Below, piece by piece: positions 10,162 to 20,945 of a stretch of 64,000 bases of DNA. The position numbers and the translations under genes are program-made. The DNA is from Mactromeris polynyma (lineage: Eukaryota > Mollusca > Bivalvia > Venerida > Mactridae): assembly GCA_032209605.1 (NCBI GenBank), contig JASFXZ010000038.1:806001-870000 (forward strand), read 5' to 3'. The notes beneath the pieces were generated by a model. It saw only the letters and a list, made by a program, of their open reading frames with translations. It did no database searches and was not told the origin of the DNA. Every line of letters begins with the position of its first letter. The first letter of the stretch is position 1.

Positions 10162-10794
10162 ACAAGAAATATCTTTAACAAAAGATAAACAGCGTAGATA
10201 GAATGATGTCTTCCGGTGTGCTAAATGAAATATTGTTTTTGCAACATGTTGATAAATAAATCCATACAAAAATTAGCTCGGATCTTAGAGTCTGTATTAT
10301 ATAATCATGGATCTGTCTTATCAGTGTCATTTTATATATGCTATTTTCTCGTAGATTCATTCCTATAATCAGAAAAGTCATTGCAAGTTCATCCAGTATA
10401 CAGGTTAACTTACATATTTTTCATTTTAAACTAAAACACACATTAATGAAAACCATTACAAAGTCTGAAACAACACTTCTTTATGTTTTGCAATGGAACA
10501 TGTACTTAAAAACATACGGTCAGTGATCTGGATCGTCTGGAAGCTTTCTCATTATATTCATGCCCCTGGGAAATTTGCCTTGTTCTGGTTTGTAAACAAT
10601 TTGATGACGTAAAAAGATGTTTTCGCGCATCTTACGAAAAGCCCATTTGGCGCCTCTTGGGTGAACGAAAACCCCGTTTGGTGCCTCTTGTTTGTAAATA
10701 TGATTGGTCAGATTTTAAAAAGCCCGCTTCGGGGGCAACATTTTCCTGTTCAAAATGTAGGCGAAAAGCAATGTTATACAGCTACGCCGAAAAA
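10162..10794 (+). mobile_element. Non-autonomous DNA element, long form, copy 1
   Basis: Collinear with the reverse complement of 28494-29109 from start to end. It begins ACAAGAAATATCTTT and ends GCTACGCCGAAAA. A short internal inverted pair (GGCGTAG or a near match near the start, CTACGCC at the end) marks the termini. The same start and a closely similar end occur in the 300-bp MITEs at 25436, 38063, 39077 and 53788, so these are probably size classes of one family. No transposase is encoded. The open frame inside (10657-10893) runs off the element and has no motif. Confidence 0.7.
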
Positions 10795-11884
10795 TGTGTA
10801 ATTGGTAAAATGTTAGACACCGTTGAATTCTTGTACAATTTTAACAATGCACTCAAAGCATTTGATAATGTACAGATCCATGTATTGGCGTAGATATTGG
10901 AATATTACATATGATCGATTGTATATGCATATGATACGGTATTTTTGTCTAATACTCTTATATTTTGGTAAGACACGAGAAATAGAAATGCTATGTAAAT
11001 GCAGGAAAATTCTGATTCTTATATTATGTATATTATGTAATTTATGTATATTATGTATATTTGGTAAAATATGTGAGAATAAATTATATTAATGTGTTTA
11101 CGTGCACTTTATGTTTTGAGACAGTATTGTCGAATTTGTAAATATATAAATATTTATTTAAACACGAAAATAATGTGTTTAATATCTAAGCGACCGGCGT
11201 ACAAGACATTTTATGACCAAGGGGGGTTACAACAGTAAAGGCGGCTGTATGACATTTGCACGATAACATTTCCAAACGCAATATGTTACGGCGTTTATCT
11301 TCCAGAACCTTGTCCCATAAAGTTACAATCGACGAAGTCATGGCATTACTCCCTCATAACGTCTTGTCAACTTTTCAATACGCATGCCTTGTGGGTGGAA
11401 CCGTAATTTTAAACCACATCAACATACTGTTAAGCATTTCAGAACAAATTTGGATTACAATACACATTTCATGTGTAGGATACCAAATATCAACGAATTT
11501 TATCGGCTTATCATTAAAGTTGTTCTATATGTTTCTACTTCCAAACTGGTATCCATTCTCGATACAGCGTTCCCGGGAGAAAAAGAAATTCGTAATCGAA
11601 ACCGAAATGCTCATTGTAAATGCGTAATGAAGACCGTCAATTAACCCTAGGGATTCACAGGTTGGTGCATTTTATCATTAAATACGATGTGCCTCTGTCT
11701 ATCCTAGCCTTTCGAGTTTGTTAATCTTAATAAAGCCATGTAAACACGTCTTCTAGTTGCAACAACTGATTTTAAAACACGAATGATGATTGCGCAATGA
11801 CATTGGTCGACAAGTTTTTGCATTAAATTATACGATCTAAGAATCTGCTGATACAACAGCATACAAAAGGACACAACCGGAACG
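10795..11884. other. AT-rich non-coding stretch
   Basis: Two overlapping open frames at 11256-11644 (123 and 86 codons) carry no recognisable motif and compete in different frames. I regard them as chance. Simple TATATTATG-like runs occur near 11020-11060. Confidence 0.4.
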
Positions 11885-12115
11885 AGGCAGCAAATTAGCT
11901 TTCAAAACATTTGCATTGTATCGACAGGTTGTTTAAAAATAACGGCTAATCTGTGAATTTGGATATTAGCAAGATCAAATTAATACATTCATGCGGGAAA
12001 CGGATGAATTTAATGCGGGATTTGATCAAATACTGCTGTTATTTTAGGAAAGTCAATTTCTCTCGAGTAAGAAAAACATTTTCTTTTATCAAATCTAAAG
12101 TTTATTTTCAATCTT
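11885..12115 (+). repeat. Partial third copy of the segmental-duplication tail
   Basis: Aligns with 30280-30480 and 45960-46170 through blocks such as CGGCTAAT-TGTG-ATTT, GGGATTTGATCAAATACTG and AGAAAAGTCAATTTCTCTCG. The identity is lower than between the other two copies. Confidence 0.6.
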
Positions 12116-12439
12116 GAATTACAATTGAAGTCGGAATCAAATAAGAAGAGTTGTGCGTACGTTTTGCGGGACTTACGTATCAATATGGATACATTTAGAT
12201 TGCTTGAATGATAAATCTACAAGCAGTGCAGTGACCTATAGTGGCGGTACATTAAGGTCTAATAGAAGTTTCCTACATTGAGATAACACTCGTACAAAAA
12301 CACTTGCAGGGAAATTGGTTTATATTTTGATAAACACAGCAATTTATTTGATACAATGTTTATCCTCAAAATTATCGTCTTACAGGCGTGAGAAGATCCT
12401 GCGCTTGGACAACATTTTATCCAAGATGTCCTAAACGAA

Positions 12440-12995
12440 GTATTAAGTTGTTACACGGAACGCCACATTCACTAGACAAAACATCCCCGCACATATCACA
12501 TAGAAACATCAGCTTACGAAGCAGAAGTTGAGGTGGCGTTCGGGAAAACATACATAGGAATGATGTAATAAGGAATTATCTGGCTGAGTATCAACCTTGG
12601 AGAATTGGAGAGGATAACAATGGTGAGAATGGGTGGAATGGAGGGAATGGAGGGAATGGTGAGAATGGAGGGAATGGGTGGAATGGAGGGAATGGAGGGA
12701 ATGGTGAGAATGGAGGGAATGGGTGGAATGGAGGGAATGGTGGAATGGAGGGAATGGGTGGAATGGAGGGAATGGTGAGAATGGAGAGAATGGGTGGAAT
12801 GGAGGGAATGGGTGGAATGGAGGGAATACATTACAGAACAAGCTAAGAAAGCAAGTTAGCCACGGATAGAAAGGAAGAAATGAACAGGAATATTATATCA
12901 TTCTAACGAATTGCACACTTGGAGAGTAACTAATAATTGTATAGCGATTTTCATTCTTAGAACTCTGGGTTTAAATCGATTTAACAACTAGCTAA
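12440..12995 (+). repeat. Dispersed repeat family R, copy 1
   Basis: Starts GTTGTTACACGGAACGCCAC, continues with CCCCGCACATATCAC, and ends around GGGTTTAAATCGATTTAACA. Related copies begin at 52012, 58229 and 59370. This copy is interrupted by a GGAATGGAG-type minisatellite. The family is non-coding as far as I can see. Confidence 0.7.
12605..12830 (+). repeat. GGAATGGAG / GGTGAGAAT minisatellite
   Basis: Degenerate purine-rich array made of GGAATGGAGG, GGAATGGGT and GGTGAGAAT pieces in irregular higher-order order. The opposite strand reads as Pro/His/Ser-rich open frames in two frames. That is a product of the repeat and not evidence of a protein. Confidence 0.9.
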
Positions 12996-15079
12996 CCTCA
13001 CACATAACCGCTCCAGGTTCATTGATGTCCAGCATTATATGCATATTAGTCGTACATTGACTAAGTAGGCATAACCATAAACGTTAATGACCATTACGCA
13101 CACAAATAAAATACACACTGTAAATATAATAATACCAAGTAAATAAGCAACCTCATTCCTGCTCTCAGCGAGTAACATAACCTTAAATAATAGTACCCGG
13201 GAAAGCGAAGTTCAAAATAAGACTTAACCTTAAAAACTGGTTTAGGGAAATGGAAATTAATAAAAATACATAAGACAAATATATGAATTCATATATTGAG
13301 AAACGAAGCCAATTTACGTCTATACTAAGATAGCATTACGTCTAGTAAAACGACACCTTTGAAGAAAAAACGAATACTTTTAATTGAGTTATACACTGAT
13401 GTTTCCCCGCAATCTGTTTGGGAAGACATTGTTTTATGTTCGGTTCACTGTAACAACTTAATCTTCACTTAATCCACCCTTTATGTGGCAATACTGTAAA
13501 ATATGCACATTGAAGTTCAACAGTGGTTTTATGTCTTCTTACAACCTTTCTGAACAGCTCTGCTGGGATATAGTCATATAACACGTTAATAACTTAAGCA
13601 TCGTCAGAAATACACGAGGAGAAATAGTGCTATTGGGATTTACGTATGCTATTTAGATCGTGCCACCTGTTTTTGTCGTATGCAGGTTAATTCAAGGACA
13701 ATGGTACATACTTTTCCTTACCTACCAGCACATAATTTATTCAACAACCTTCTATCCGAATACTTGGTATCATCCGAAATAGTTATCAGGTCCAGGTGTA
13801 TCTTTTTTGGCATGTCGAAATTAAAATGGGCTAATCGATGCCATGCATTATTCGAAATAAAATTTCGATGAATTTGATTGAGCGAGGTACTATTTTACTT
13901 TAAATTAACTGTTGCCTAGTCACAATTCAGATTGATATAAGAAAAAGTGAATTGTACGGCAATTATTTCAGATTACTTGTAAAACCTTATACTGTATTGA
14001 TGGCTAAACACTTACCCTGATAATTGTGTATCATAAGTTGGTGTTTACTGTTAAATCAAAGTATTGAAGGTACCAGTGTGGTCGGAACCTAATGAACAAC
14101 ATAACCTCTTTAAACAACCTGTATGTAGAGTTAGCACATTTTCACTTTAATATTACAATATGTAATGGTGTCAAGTAAAGAATAGCTATGAAGCTGATTT
14201 CTAGAATATTTGCAAAGCAGAATAATAGCACCTTATTCTGTACCTTAAGATGTATTATTTTTAAAATACACTGGAGATATTTGCCACTAAAATTTGATCA
14301 TTGGTCGTCGATTTTCAAAAGTTAATACAGCCCAAAAATACATCTAGACAATCATTTTGGCACATTGCACTTAAAATTGCTATATCGCTACACTATTGTG
14401 CATGAACAATATGAGCTAAGGAGCAGTACTCTATGTTATATACCGAACAAGAGCGTAATCCAACCTACGGACATATCTCTGGTCAGTCGTTGCTCTTTTA
14501 AACATAATAACTCGTACTACCACCAGTGATACACCCTCTGTAGTGCAACGTAATTATACGGACACATTTCACGGGTCATTATAAACTATGTCTAGTTGTG
14601 CAATACTGGCTAAATGATGGATTGCTGAATTAAGCGTTTGTTAAATTGAACTTCGTTGACATTAGATATCTGCGAGTTGAAACTTTTAGTTCGCCATTTT
14701 AAAGGACAACGACAAAACTATATATGAATGGGAGACGTATTATTTAAAAGATAATTGCATGTGGATATGAGGTATAACTATGACTTGAGTCAACGTACAT
14801 TTAACGAATATTTATTTTGTTAGGATTTAGGGATTATATTCAAAGTATAAGGTTTATCATTTACAGTTTTGTATAAACAGCTGAGCCAAGCACAGAGTAC
14901 AACAGAACAAACAAACACCACTGGACTAGACTAGTTATCAAGATATATCACATAAGTAAATTATTCAGTGTATATAGCATAAGCATTTATCTCGCCGGGG
15001 GAGCTACAAGCATTTGCTGCAATTGAGTATTAATACGACATGATTTGCAAGTATCTGTCTAAGATCCTAGAAATACGTT
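12996..15079. other. AT-rich non-coding stretch
   Basis: About 2 kb without a repeat or gene that I can support. The short frame at 13680-13871 has no motif. Confidence 0.45.
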
Positions 15080-15242
15080 ATTATAGGATTAAACGACCAT
15101 TTTTTAGCGTTCATGCATGTGCAAACGCCGATAAGAACGCACACATTGAATAAGCCCGGAAGGGCTTTATGTTAAATGTGTGCGGACTGATCGGCGTTTA
15201 CACATGCATGAACGCCAAAAAATGGTCGTTTAATCCTTATAA
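15080..15242. mobile_element. Near-perfect 163-bp palindrome (hairpin MITE)
   Basis: The left arm (about 15080-15147) contains GGATTAAACGACCATTTTTT and GCGTTCATGCATGTG-AAACGCCGAT. The right arm (about 15175-15242) is its complement with only a few mismatches. The tip holds a second small hairpin AAGCCC-GGAA-GGGCTT (15152-15167). This is a fold-back MITE-like structure with no coding potential. The GTTCATGCATGT and AACGCC motifs recur at 16130-16280. Confidence 0.85.
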
Positions 15243-16131
15243 TTCATAATTCCAAATAGTACTTTGAAACGACCCACAATGATGTTTTTTCGTAAAAACA
15301 CATCTTGACCTCACCCAGTGTCAACAGAATACGCGGATTAATACACACACAAATAGTACCGAGTTGAACAGCCAAAACAACACTTGAAAATAATTTTCAG
15401 ACCATAACAGGAGCCATATTTAGTATTGACTTAAAATGTAATAACATTTCTGCATAACAGTTATCATTCCACGCCAATCATTTATTCCATGTAAACAGTA
15501 GGCTAGTAATGCAGTTCAAGGTCGCGCTAGATAAACATGTCGGGTGAGCGCACATCGGGTGAAATTCTCACGTTAAAACGTCGCTGAAGGGAGCTGTCAA
15601 GCAGAAACTAGGATAGCTAAACTGGTAAACATACCGGATTTCGTATAAATATGGAATACATGCTTCTAAGAGAATACTACATGCTGTTGATAACACGTTT
15701 TGTGAAACCAAAAGAAATGGTCGCGAAATCAGATGACTAAGATTAGATTAAATGCTAGCTAAATTACGTAATGTTTGCTTGTTGTCGTGCAATATAAATC
15801 ATGCCAACAACAAATTGCACGTGCTGCCGCTAGCAATAGCTTCATTATCGAACGGACGGATTCTAAATCAACAAATTAGGACTAGGAGTAGGAGGAATGA
15901 AATGGAATATTCTAGAATTCTGGACCACTCCGTCTCCTGATTAAATCGTCTGTCATGTGAGTCATTTTTTCCATAAATAACGATGTTACTAATAATACCT
16001 AGATCTAAACTTGTTTCTAAAATATGTGATGAATTTGTAAATAAATACACTATATGCGTATTGCTTGAGAAAATATTGTACCCAACTTGTTCATATTAAT
16101 TACCTCAGATTTAGGTCGAAAGTAGTTCCGT
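15243..16131. other. Non-coding stretch
   Basis: Nothing supported. Opposed short frames at 15752-16050 overlap one another and have no motif. Confidence 0.4.
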
Positions 16132-16281
16132 CATCAATGAAAATTTGGACGTTCATACTTTTGTAAACGCCTCCGATTAGCCAATCAGAATGCAGAATTA
16201 AGTTACGTCATCAATACAATGAAATTTGGACGTTCATGCATGTATGAACGCCTCCGATTAGCCAATCAGAATGCAGGGATT
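16132..16281. repeat. 77-bp tandem duplication related to the 15.1 kb palindrome
   Basis: Two units start CATCAAT at 16132 and 16209. Both contain TTGGACGTTCAT and ACGCCTCCGATTAGCCAATC. The second has a perfect GTTCATGCATGTATGAAC palindrome, close to the arm motif of the 15.1 kb hairpin. Confidence 0.85.
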
Positions 16282-16379
16282 TGCTGAATTTGGAATTATC
16301 ATTACATATACTCATTTCGTCTAAGTTATGCTCATTATGATATCAGCTTCCATCGAAAATGTAATCTTTACAATATAAG

Positions 16380-16401
16380 GTGCGTATCTAGGCATACGCA
16401 C
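16380..16401. repeat. Short perfect hairpin
   Basis: GTGCGTA and TACGCAC are separated by about eight bases, followed by GAACGCC. The motif resembles the ends of the nearby hairpin elements. Confidence 0.6.
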
Positions 16402-17979
16402 GAACGCCAATGCGTACAATTCGTCAGAAGAAGTGAAAAAATAATAGTTCCAAACATGCAATAAAAACAGAAGGCTGAGGGGAGGATGGGTTTATGGGCA
16501 AATGACAAACAAAATGCCATATAAACACTGCAATATAGCATGAAAACGCACCATTTGCCTCCTAATTTTCAAAGTTTTCTTGGGGGAGGTTATCCAAAAC
16601 CACCTCCCACACCTACTCCTACCCGCCCGCAGCGTTGTTGCTCGTTTCGCACCTACGATGCTCACACTTGGCATGCACTTCAAAATCGCACAGGTACGCC
16701 CTTGAAAATTTGGGTTATTTTGAAATTGTGTCATATACTAGTGAACAACCTGCTGTTCGGCGATGGACATTTGATTTTCTAAGCATATTCTTACAGATTG
16801 CTTCGAACTATCGTTGTAACCGATTGTAACGTTGCTTTCTCATAACATTTCGTTGTCGTATTTATTGATTGTATTTCAATGCGTTCGTGTGATAAGCCAA
16901 AACCTTAAGCAATAACACGACAGCAGATGGACTTATTCCAATTTGCTTCGATCATTTTTTAAAGATATTTCATGTTTTATGATTTGTCCATCGTGATATT
17001 GTGGTTTAAACGATATTGGACATTAATTAAATTATCCACTACGACGGTAAACTGCTTAATTGTAACGCCTCCGAAATGGTCACCGGACGATATATAAAAC
17101 TTGTCCACTTACTGAGAAACGCGTGAAGATATAAACATGCAAGTTAATGAAGGCAAAGAATGTTCCATGCTGTGTGAGCGTATTTAATTCCACCATTTCA
17201 GTATTTCAACCACTGTTTCAATCTTGTATTTAATTATTTAGACAATCGTGTCCATGCAACTGACAGCTAAACTTCCAACTGCAACTTAAAATACAAATGG
17301 ACCATCTATATATAGCTAGAAAGCCTTCGTTCAAAGCTAAATCTAAGAAACATAGCAAGTGCATTAAAAAGATATATACAAATACCATGCAGATCAATAC
17401 ATTTAGGCGATATATTTCGACATAATTATGCTTACATCTAAATGCATTCCTTCAAGTTTTTTCAGACCGAAGCGAGCTTTTAAACTGGCATATCAAAGAA
17501 ACGATCAGCGAGTTTTGTCTTGCTCACGCTACAGTTGTCTTCGCACGCGTTAAATCATCAAAGTATCAATTCCGGAAGTTTAGGTATTGAATATAGTAAT
17601 GCTTTAGCTGAATGATACCTTATTTGATCACTTTTAATATCACTTTTCTGCCAAATATTTGAGTATCTTTCCAATTCGTCACTTTCACTTTAGCGTTTGA
17701 TTTTGGAATACCATGCACTAGATCTTGCACATGAACAAAGTCAGTCATGAATTAAGTACGACTGATATCCAATAATATTTAAATTATTAAAAACAGACTT
17801 ACTTAAATGAGCACAAACACGTTTTAGATATGACTTCTCTATTTGACTGTTCAAAGGCGATGCTCCTATTCGCACCAATATCTATGTTTGCGACTTTGTA
17901 ATTGTTTACTTGTTTGTATATATTTACACGTCTCTTTGGTGTGGGCCAAGAATTTTGTATGCGGCATTTCCTGCTCGAC
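16402..17979. other. Non-coding stretch with a GC-richer patch
   Basis: 16540-16700 is richer in C and codes for Pro/Thr-rich short frames without a recognised domain. It may be a dispersed repeat fragment, but I see no second copy in this window. The rest is featureless AT-rich sequence. Confidence 0.4.
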
Positions 17980-18900
17980 TTTTCAATCAATTAAAATATC
18001 TATATGTCTGCATTGCAAACTGCTGAATAATATATGCAGTTAAATATTTGAATGCGACTAAAACCCATTCCGGAAACAGGCTTAAGATGAAAGACAATAT
18101 TAGTTGGCAGACAGAGTTGGCGCCAGATTTACAAATTTAACAGATCACAATTGAGATCTGTCCCGAACTCAAATATTCAAGCATTTATATTTTGAGTACT
18201 AACTAAAATAGGTAGTTAACAGAAAATAGATATACAAGCACCTCTATTATTTGCGAGACTGCTTGTTCCAAATGAAACATTTGAGTGCATAATACTAAAT
18301 TTGGTTTGTGGCACCGGGAATGAACGCCAAATTTCAATCTGCTGTAAATGCTTCTGTCAGTTGTAATAAACCGAATTAAAAATAAACGTTTCAGATAAAG
18401 CATCATAAGACAGATCAACAATTAAAGTTATAAAAGAAGTCGAACAAGATTTACCGGACACAAAGCGTGCAGCCGTCCCAAAAGTACGAGCAGACATTGA
18501 AACATAAATTGTTTCTTCTGAACTTATTTTTTTTAAGACATCGCCTGGGATCAGTTGTACTAGTATTTCCAACAATTTGCTTAAAAAGCTATCAAACTAA
18601 TAATGACAATAGATCAATGTGGCAATTATAACCTATTCTGAAATCGTATCGTTTAAAACGACCCCAGGTAAACATTACTTTGTATACTTGAAACATATAC
18701 AACAGATACTTTACCATGATTTCTTTCAACAAACACAATTTATTTTTTGTTACATAGCTAATGTAACTTTAAGTCCTTATGTTCCAAAACTTGATGTAGT
18801 GAATTTAACAATCGCAAACTGGACTGGTAGGTATAACATTAATATTGAAGTCGAGCAGGAAATGCAAAGTGCACAGCCATCCCAAAATTAATAGGAGACA
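17980..18900 (+). repeat. Segmental duplication block A, first part
   Basis: Collinear with 36965-38000. Shared blocks include CTGCTGAATAA, CCATTCCGGA-ACAG, TTGGCAGACAGAGTTGGCG versus a close variant, TTGTTTCTTCTGAACTTATT, and ATTGAAGTCGAGCAGGAAATGC versus a close variant. Identity is moderate, with many indels. Fragments of the same unit appear at 51590-51720 and 58915-59040. No conserved reading frame survives the indels. Confidence 0.7.
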
Positions 18901-19753
18901 AAACATACATACCTAAAACAATGACGAAGGCACAAGATAAAACATGAATAATGAGTAAAAGTAGGAGTATCGGCTGTGAACTGCGTAGCATCACTTCCAG
19001 ACGGACTTTCAATTTTGTATTTACTCTCTAAGAGTTTCAATATATACCGAGCAGTTATACCACTTTTCCTCTCTTGTTACTCTTTCGTGTATTGCTATGT
19101 TGTACTATGGTTGTGTTTTTTAGTTAATTGATGCTGTGTGGTTTCGGGTTGCTCAGCCTTATCATTTCGGTGCAGTACGTACTACGTGGTACTACGTGTC
19201 CCTGGTCCGCTCTGTGCTCCAACCTGCGTGGACCTCGTTCCTTTTACCTAGATCTATCAAGGGATGTTCTGCTATGTGGTTGTGGCTCTTCCTGTTCAAT
19301 AATTATTTACTCATCCATTGTACTATTGTGTATAGAAGTATAGAGTTCAGACGTGTGATTTTGGTGTGACTAAAAACTAGAGATTTCATACATTTTAAGG
19401 ACGTTTAACTTGTTGAAAATTATATCAGAGTGAAGTGTTTTATACGGACTTTAAATTGGGATATTACATCAAGTGAGTGTTGTTTGTATATCTGCAAAAT
19501 TGATAAAATTAAACTTTACATAAGTAAACATAAATTGACTGTCATTATCGAGTGTATTCGACCGTAACATTCACGCATTATCCAGTTGTATGCGTGTGTT
19601 TACACAACGAATTGACCATTACCTGTGTACCTAAAACAATTATCTACGGAAGCGCAGTTTGGCCAGATAAAAATTTAGTACGATTAATAGAAAATTAATA
19701 GAAAATGGGCATTGACATTGGACTATATCGTGCAAGGATAGGCACTTTTGCAT

Positions 19754-19765
19754 TAGGATGCCGGC
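19754..19765 (+). promoter_or_regulatory. 12-mer TAGGATGCCGGC upstream of ORF1
   Basis: The identical 12-mer recurs at 20934-20945, exactly at the ORF1/ORF2 junction. Here its ATG opens an 11-codon frame (MPATSNHSQIW, stop) in the same frame as ORF1. Function is unknown. Possible roles are a translation (re)initiation signal or a remnant of a duplicated start region. Confidence 0.4.
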
Positions 19766-19865
19766 GACCTCAAATCACTCACAAATATGGTAAATACACA
19801 GGATTTCATTCTGAACGGACGTACATTTAAGAAGCCTAGTGGTCAACACATATGCTCTCTTTATT

Positions 19866-20936
19866 ATGTTAGCCTTATATGGGGTTGTGCGTAGCCATAC
19901 GTATATTGTAAACACTTATGCTACATCGTACATTGATCACTGTGCTTGGATGTCACCAGATATCTCTCCAGGTACCACTCCAGCATGTGCCCAGTATGGT
20001 GGGCAATACGCGACATTTTCAGAACATTTGCTTATCCTGTCGGCGGATGTGGAGCTTAATCCCGGACCTAGGTCGGAATTGTCGGATGATAGTACCCAAA
20101 AGCTACTTGCTGCTATAAAAGAGATAAATGATGGAATTCGGGATGTGAAAAATGAGGTTCAGTGCGTGAAACTTGAGTTAGTAGGTTTAAGGTCTGAGAT
20201 AAATGCCATTCACCAGAAAGTCGATCGCGTTGAATCTGTTCAGACTGACATGGATTCAAGGCTTAATTCAGTTGAGGGAAATGTTGAGCAATTACAACAC
20301 GATCAAGATGTTCTCCAGAGTGATATAAGTGCTCTATCAATAGCAGATGATGTGTATGAAACTCGTTTCAACAGACTTGAGCGGCAAATGAACATTATCG
20401 AATCTGGACGGTTGAAGTGTAATATGAGAATTTTTGGTCTTGAAGAAACCGAGGTGAATGAAGCTGGACTAAAGTTATTAGTAGAGGAAAAAGTTTTCGG
20501 AGCTGCTGATGAAAATGAAAAGTTTGATGCTAATACCTTGTTGAAGGCTAAGCGTATTGGCCAAGCGGATAATGAAAACGAAAATAGTCGGATGGTTCTA
20601 GTAGAGTTCGCTGATTGTGGAGACAAGTTTAAACTGTACAACTACCGAGACAAGCTGAGGGAGGATGGGATAAGGATCTCAAATGATTTGTCGCATATTC
20701 AGCGTGAACAGCTGAAAGAGGTTAGACGTAGAGGTATGGGCGGGTATTTCAAAAACGGACAGCTATATACATATAGAAAGTCAGATGAAAATGGATCAGA
20801 TATCAATAAAACTAGAGTTTATAGGCGTGCAAAGCGAGTGTCAGAAAAAAACAAGGGTGAACATAACGATGCGGATGAAGAACACATGGACACTAATCAT
20901 TTTTCTATGAATCCTAATACAATAAATATAGACTAG
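19866..20936 (+). CDS. LINE ORF1 protein with 2A-like motif, coiled coil and RRM-like domain
   Basis: 356 codons from the first in-frame ATG (19866). Nine further open codons start at a GTG (19839), but ATG is preferred. Residues 1-12 are hydrophobic (MLALYGVVRSHT), signal-like. Residues 58-68 read ILSADVELNPGP-like, a canonical D-x-E-x-N-P-G-P 2A motif, so ribosome skipping would split a 67-residue leader from a product starting at Pro68. Residues about 75-180 form a predicted coiled coil (regular Leu/Ile/Val heptads, many Glu/Lys/Gln). Residues about 185-310 resemble the RRM and C-terminal parts of L1-type ORF1 proteins (KCNMRIFGLEE, later RMVLVEFADCGDKFKLY). The family role is RNA binding and chaperone activity in the retrotransposition particle. 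ORF1 ends in a TAG that is directly followed, in the same frame, by ORF2. The frame is intact in this copy. Confidence 0.88.
   Translation: MLALYGVVRSHTYIVNTYATSYIDHCAWMSPDISPGTTPACAQYGGQYATFSEHLLILSADVELNPGPRSELSDDSTQKLLAAIKEINDGIRDVKNEVQCVKLELVGLRSEINAIHQKVDRVESVQTDMDSRLNSVEGNVEQLQHDQDVLQSDISALSIADDVYETRFNRLERQMNIIESGRLKCNMRIFGLEETEVNEAGLKLLVEEKVFGAADENEKFDANTLLKAKRIGQADNENENSRMVLVEFADCGDKFKLYNYRDKLREDGIRISNDLSHIQREQLKEVRRRGMGGYFKNGQLYTYRKSDENGSDINKTRVYRRAKRVSEKNKGEHNDADEEHMDTNHFSMNPNTINID
20040..20069 (+). other. 2A-like ribosome-skipping motif
   Basis: Codes for SADVELNPGP. The skip would occur between the Gly at 20064-20066 and the Pro at 20067-20069. Such motifs are established in some non-LTR retrotransposons of trypanosomes and of marine invertebrates. 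In several of them they lie in an N-terminal, signal-like context, as here. Activity of this particular copy is untested. Confidence 0.8.
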
Positions 20937-20945
20937 GATGCCGGC
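20934..20945 (+). promoter_or_regulatory. 12-mer TAGGATGCCGGC at the ORF1/ORF2 junction
   Basis: Contains the ORF1 stop (TAG, 20934-20936) and, overlapping the next codon, an ATG at 20938 in another frame that stops after 17 codons. It repeats the 12-mer at 19754. A stop followed immediately by an ATG is the geometry used for termination-reinitiation in some LINEs, but here that ATG is out of frame with ORF2. Confidence 0.45.

Noticed and set aside
11256..11644. Two overlapping frames of 123 and 86 codons
   Set aside because: Different frames over the same bases with no motif and no conservation seen in the window.
12509..12841. Pro/His/Ser-rich protein on the minus strand
   Set aside because: Pure translation of the GGAATGGAG minisatellite in two frames.
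19839..19865. ORF1 starting at the GTG codon
   Set aside because: An ATG follows nine codons later, and GTG initiation is not expected in an animal. The ATG at 19866 was used.
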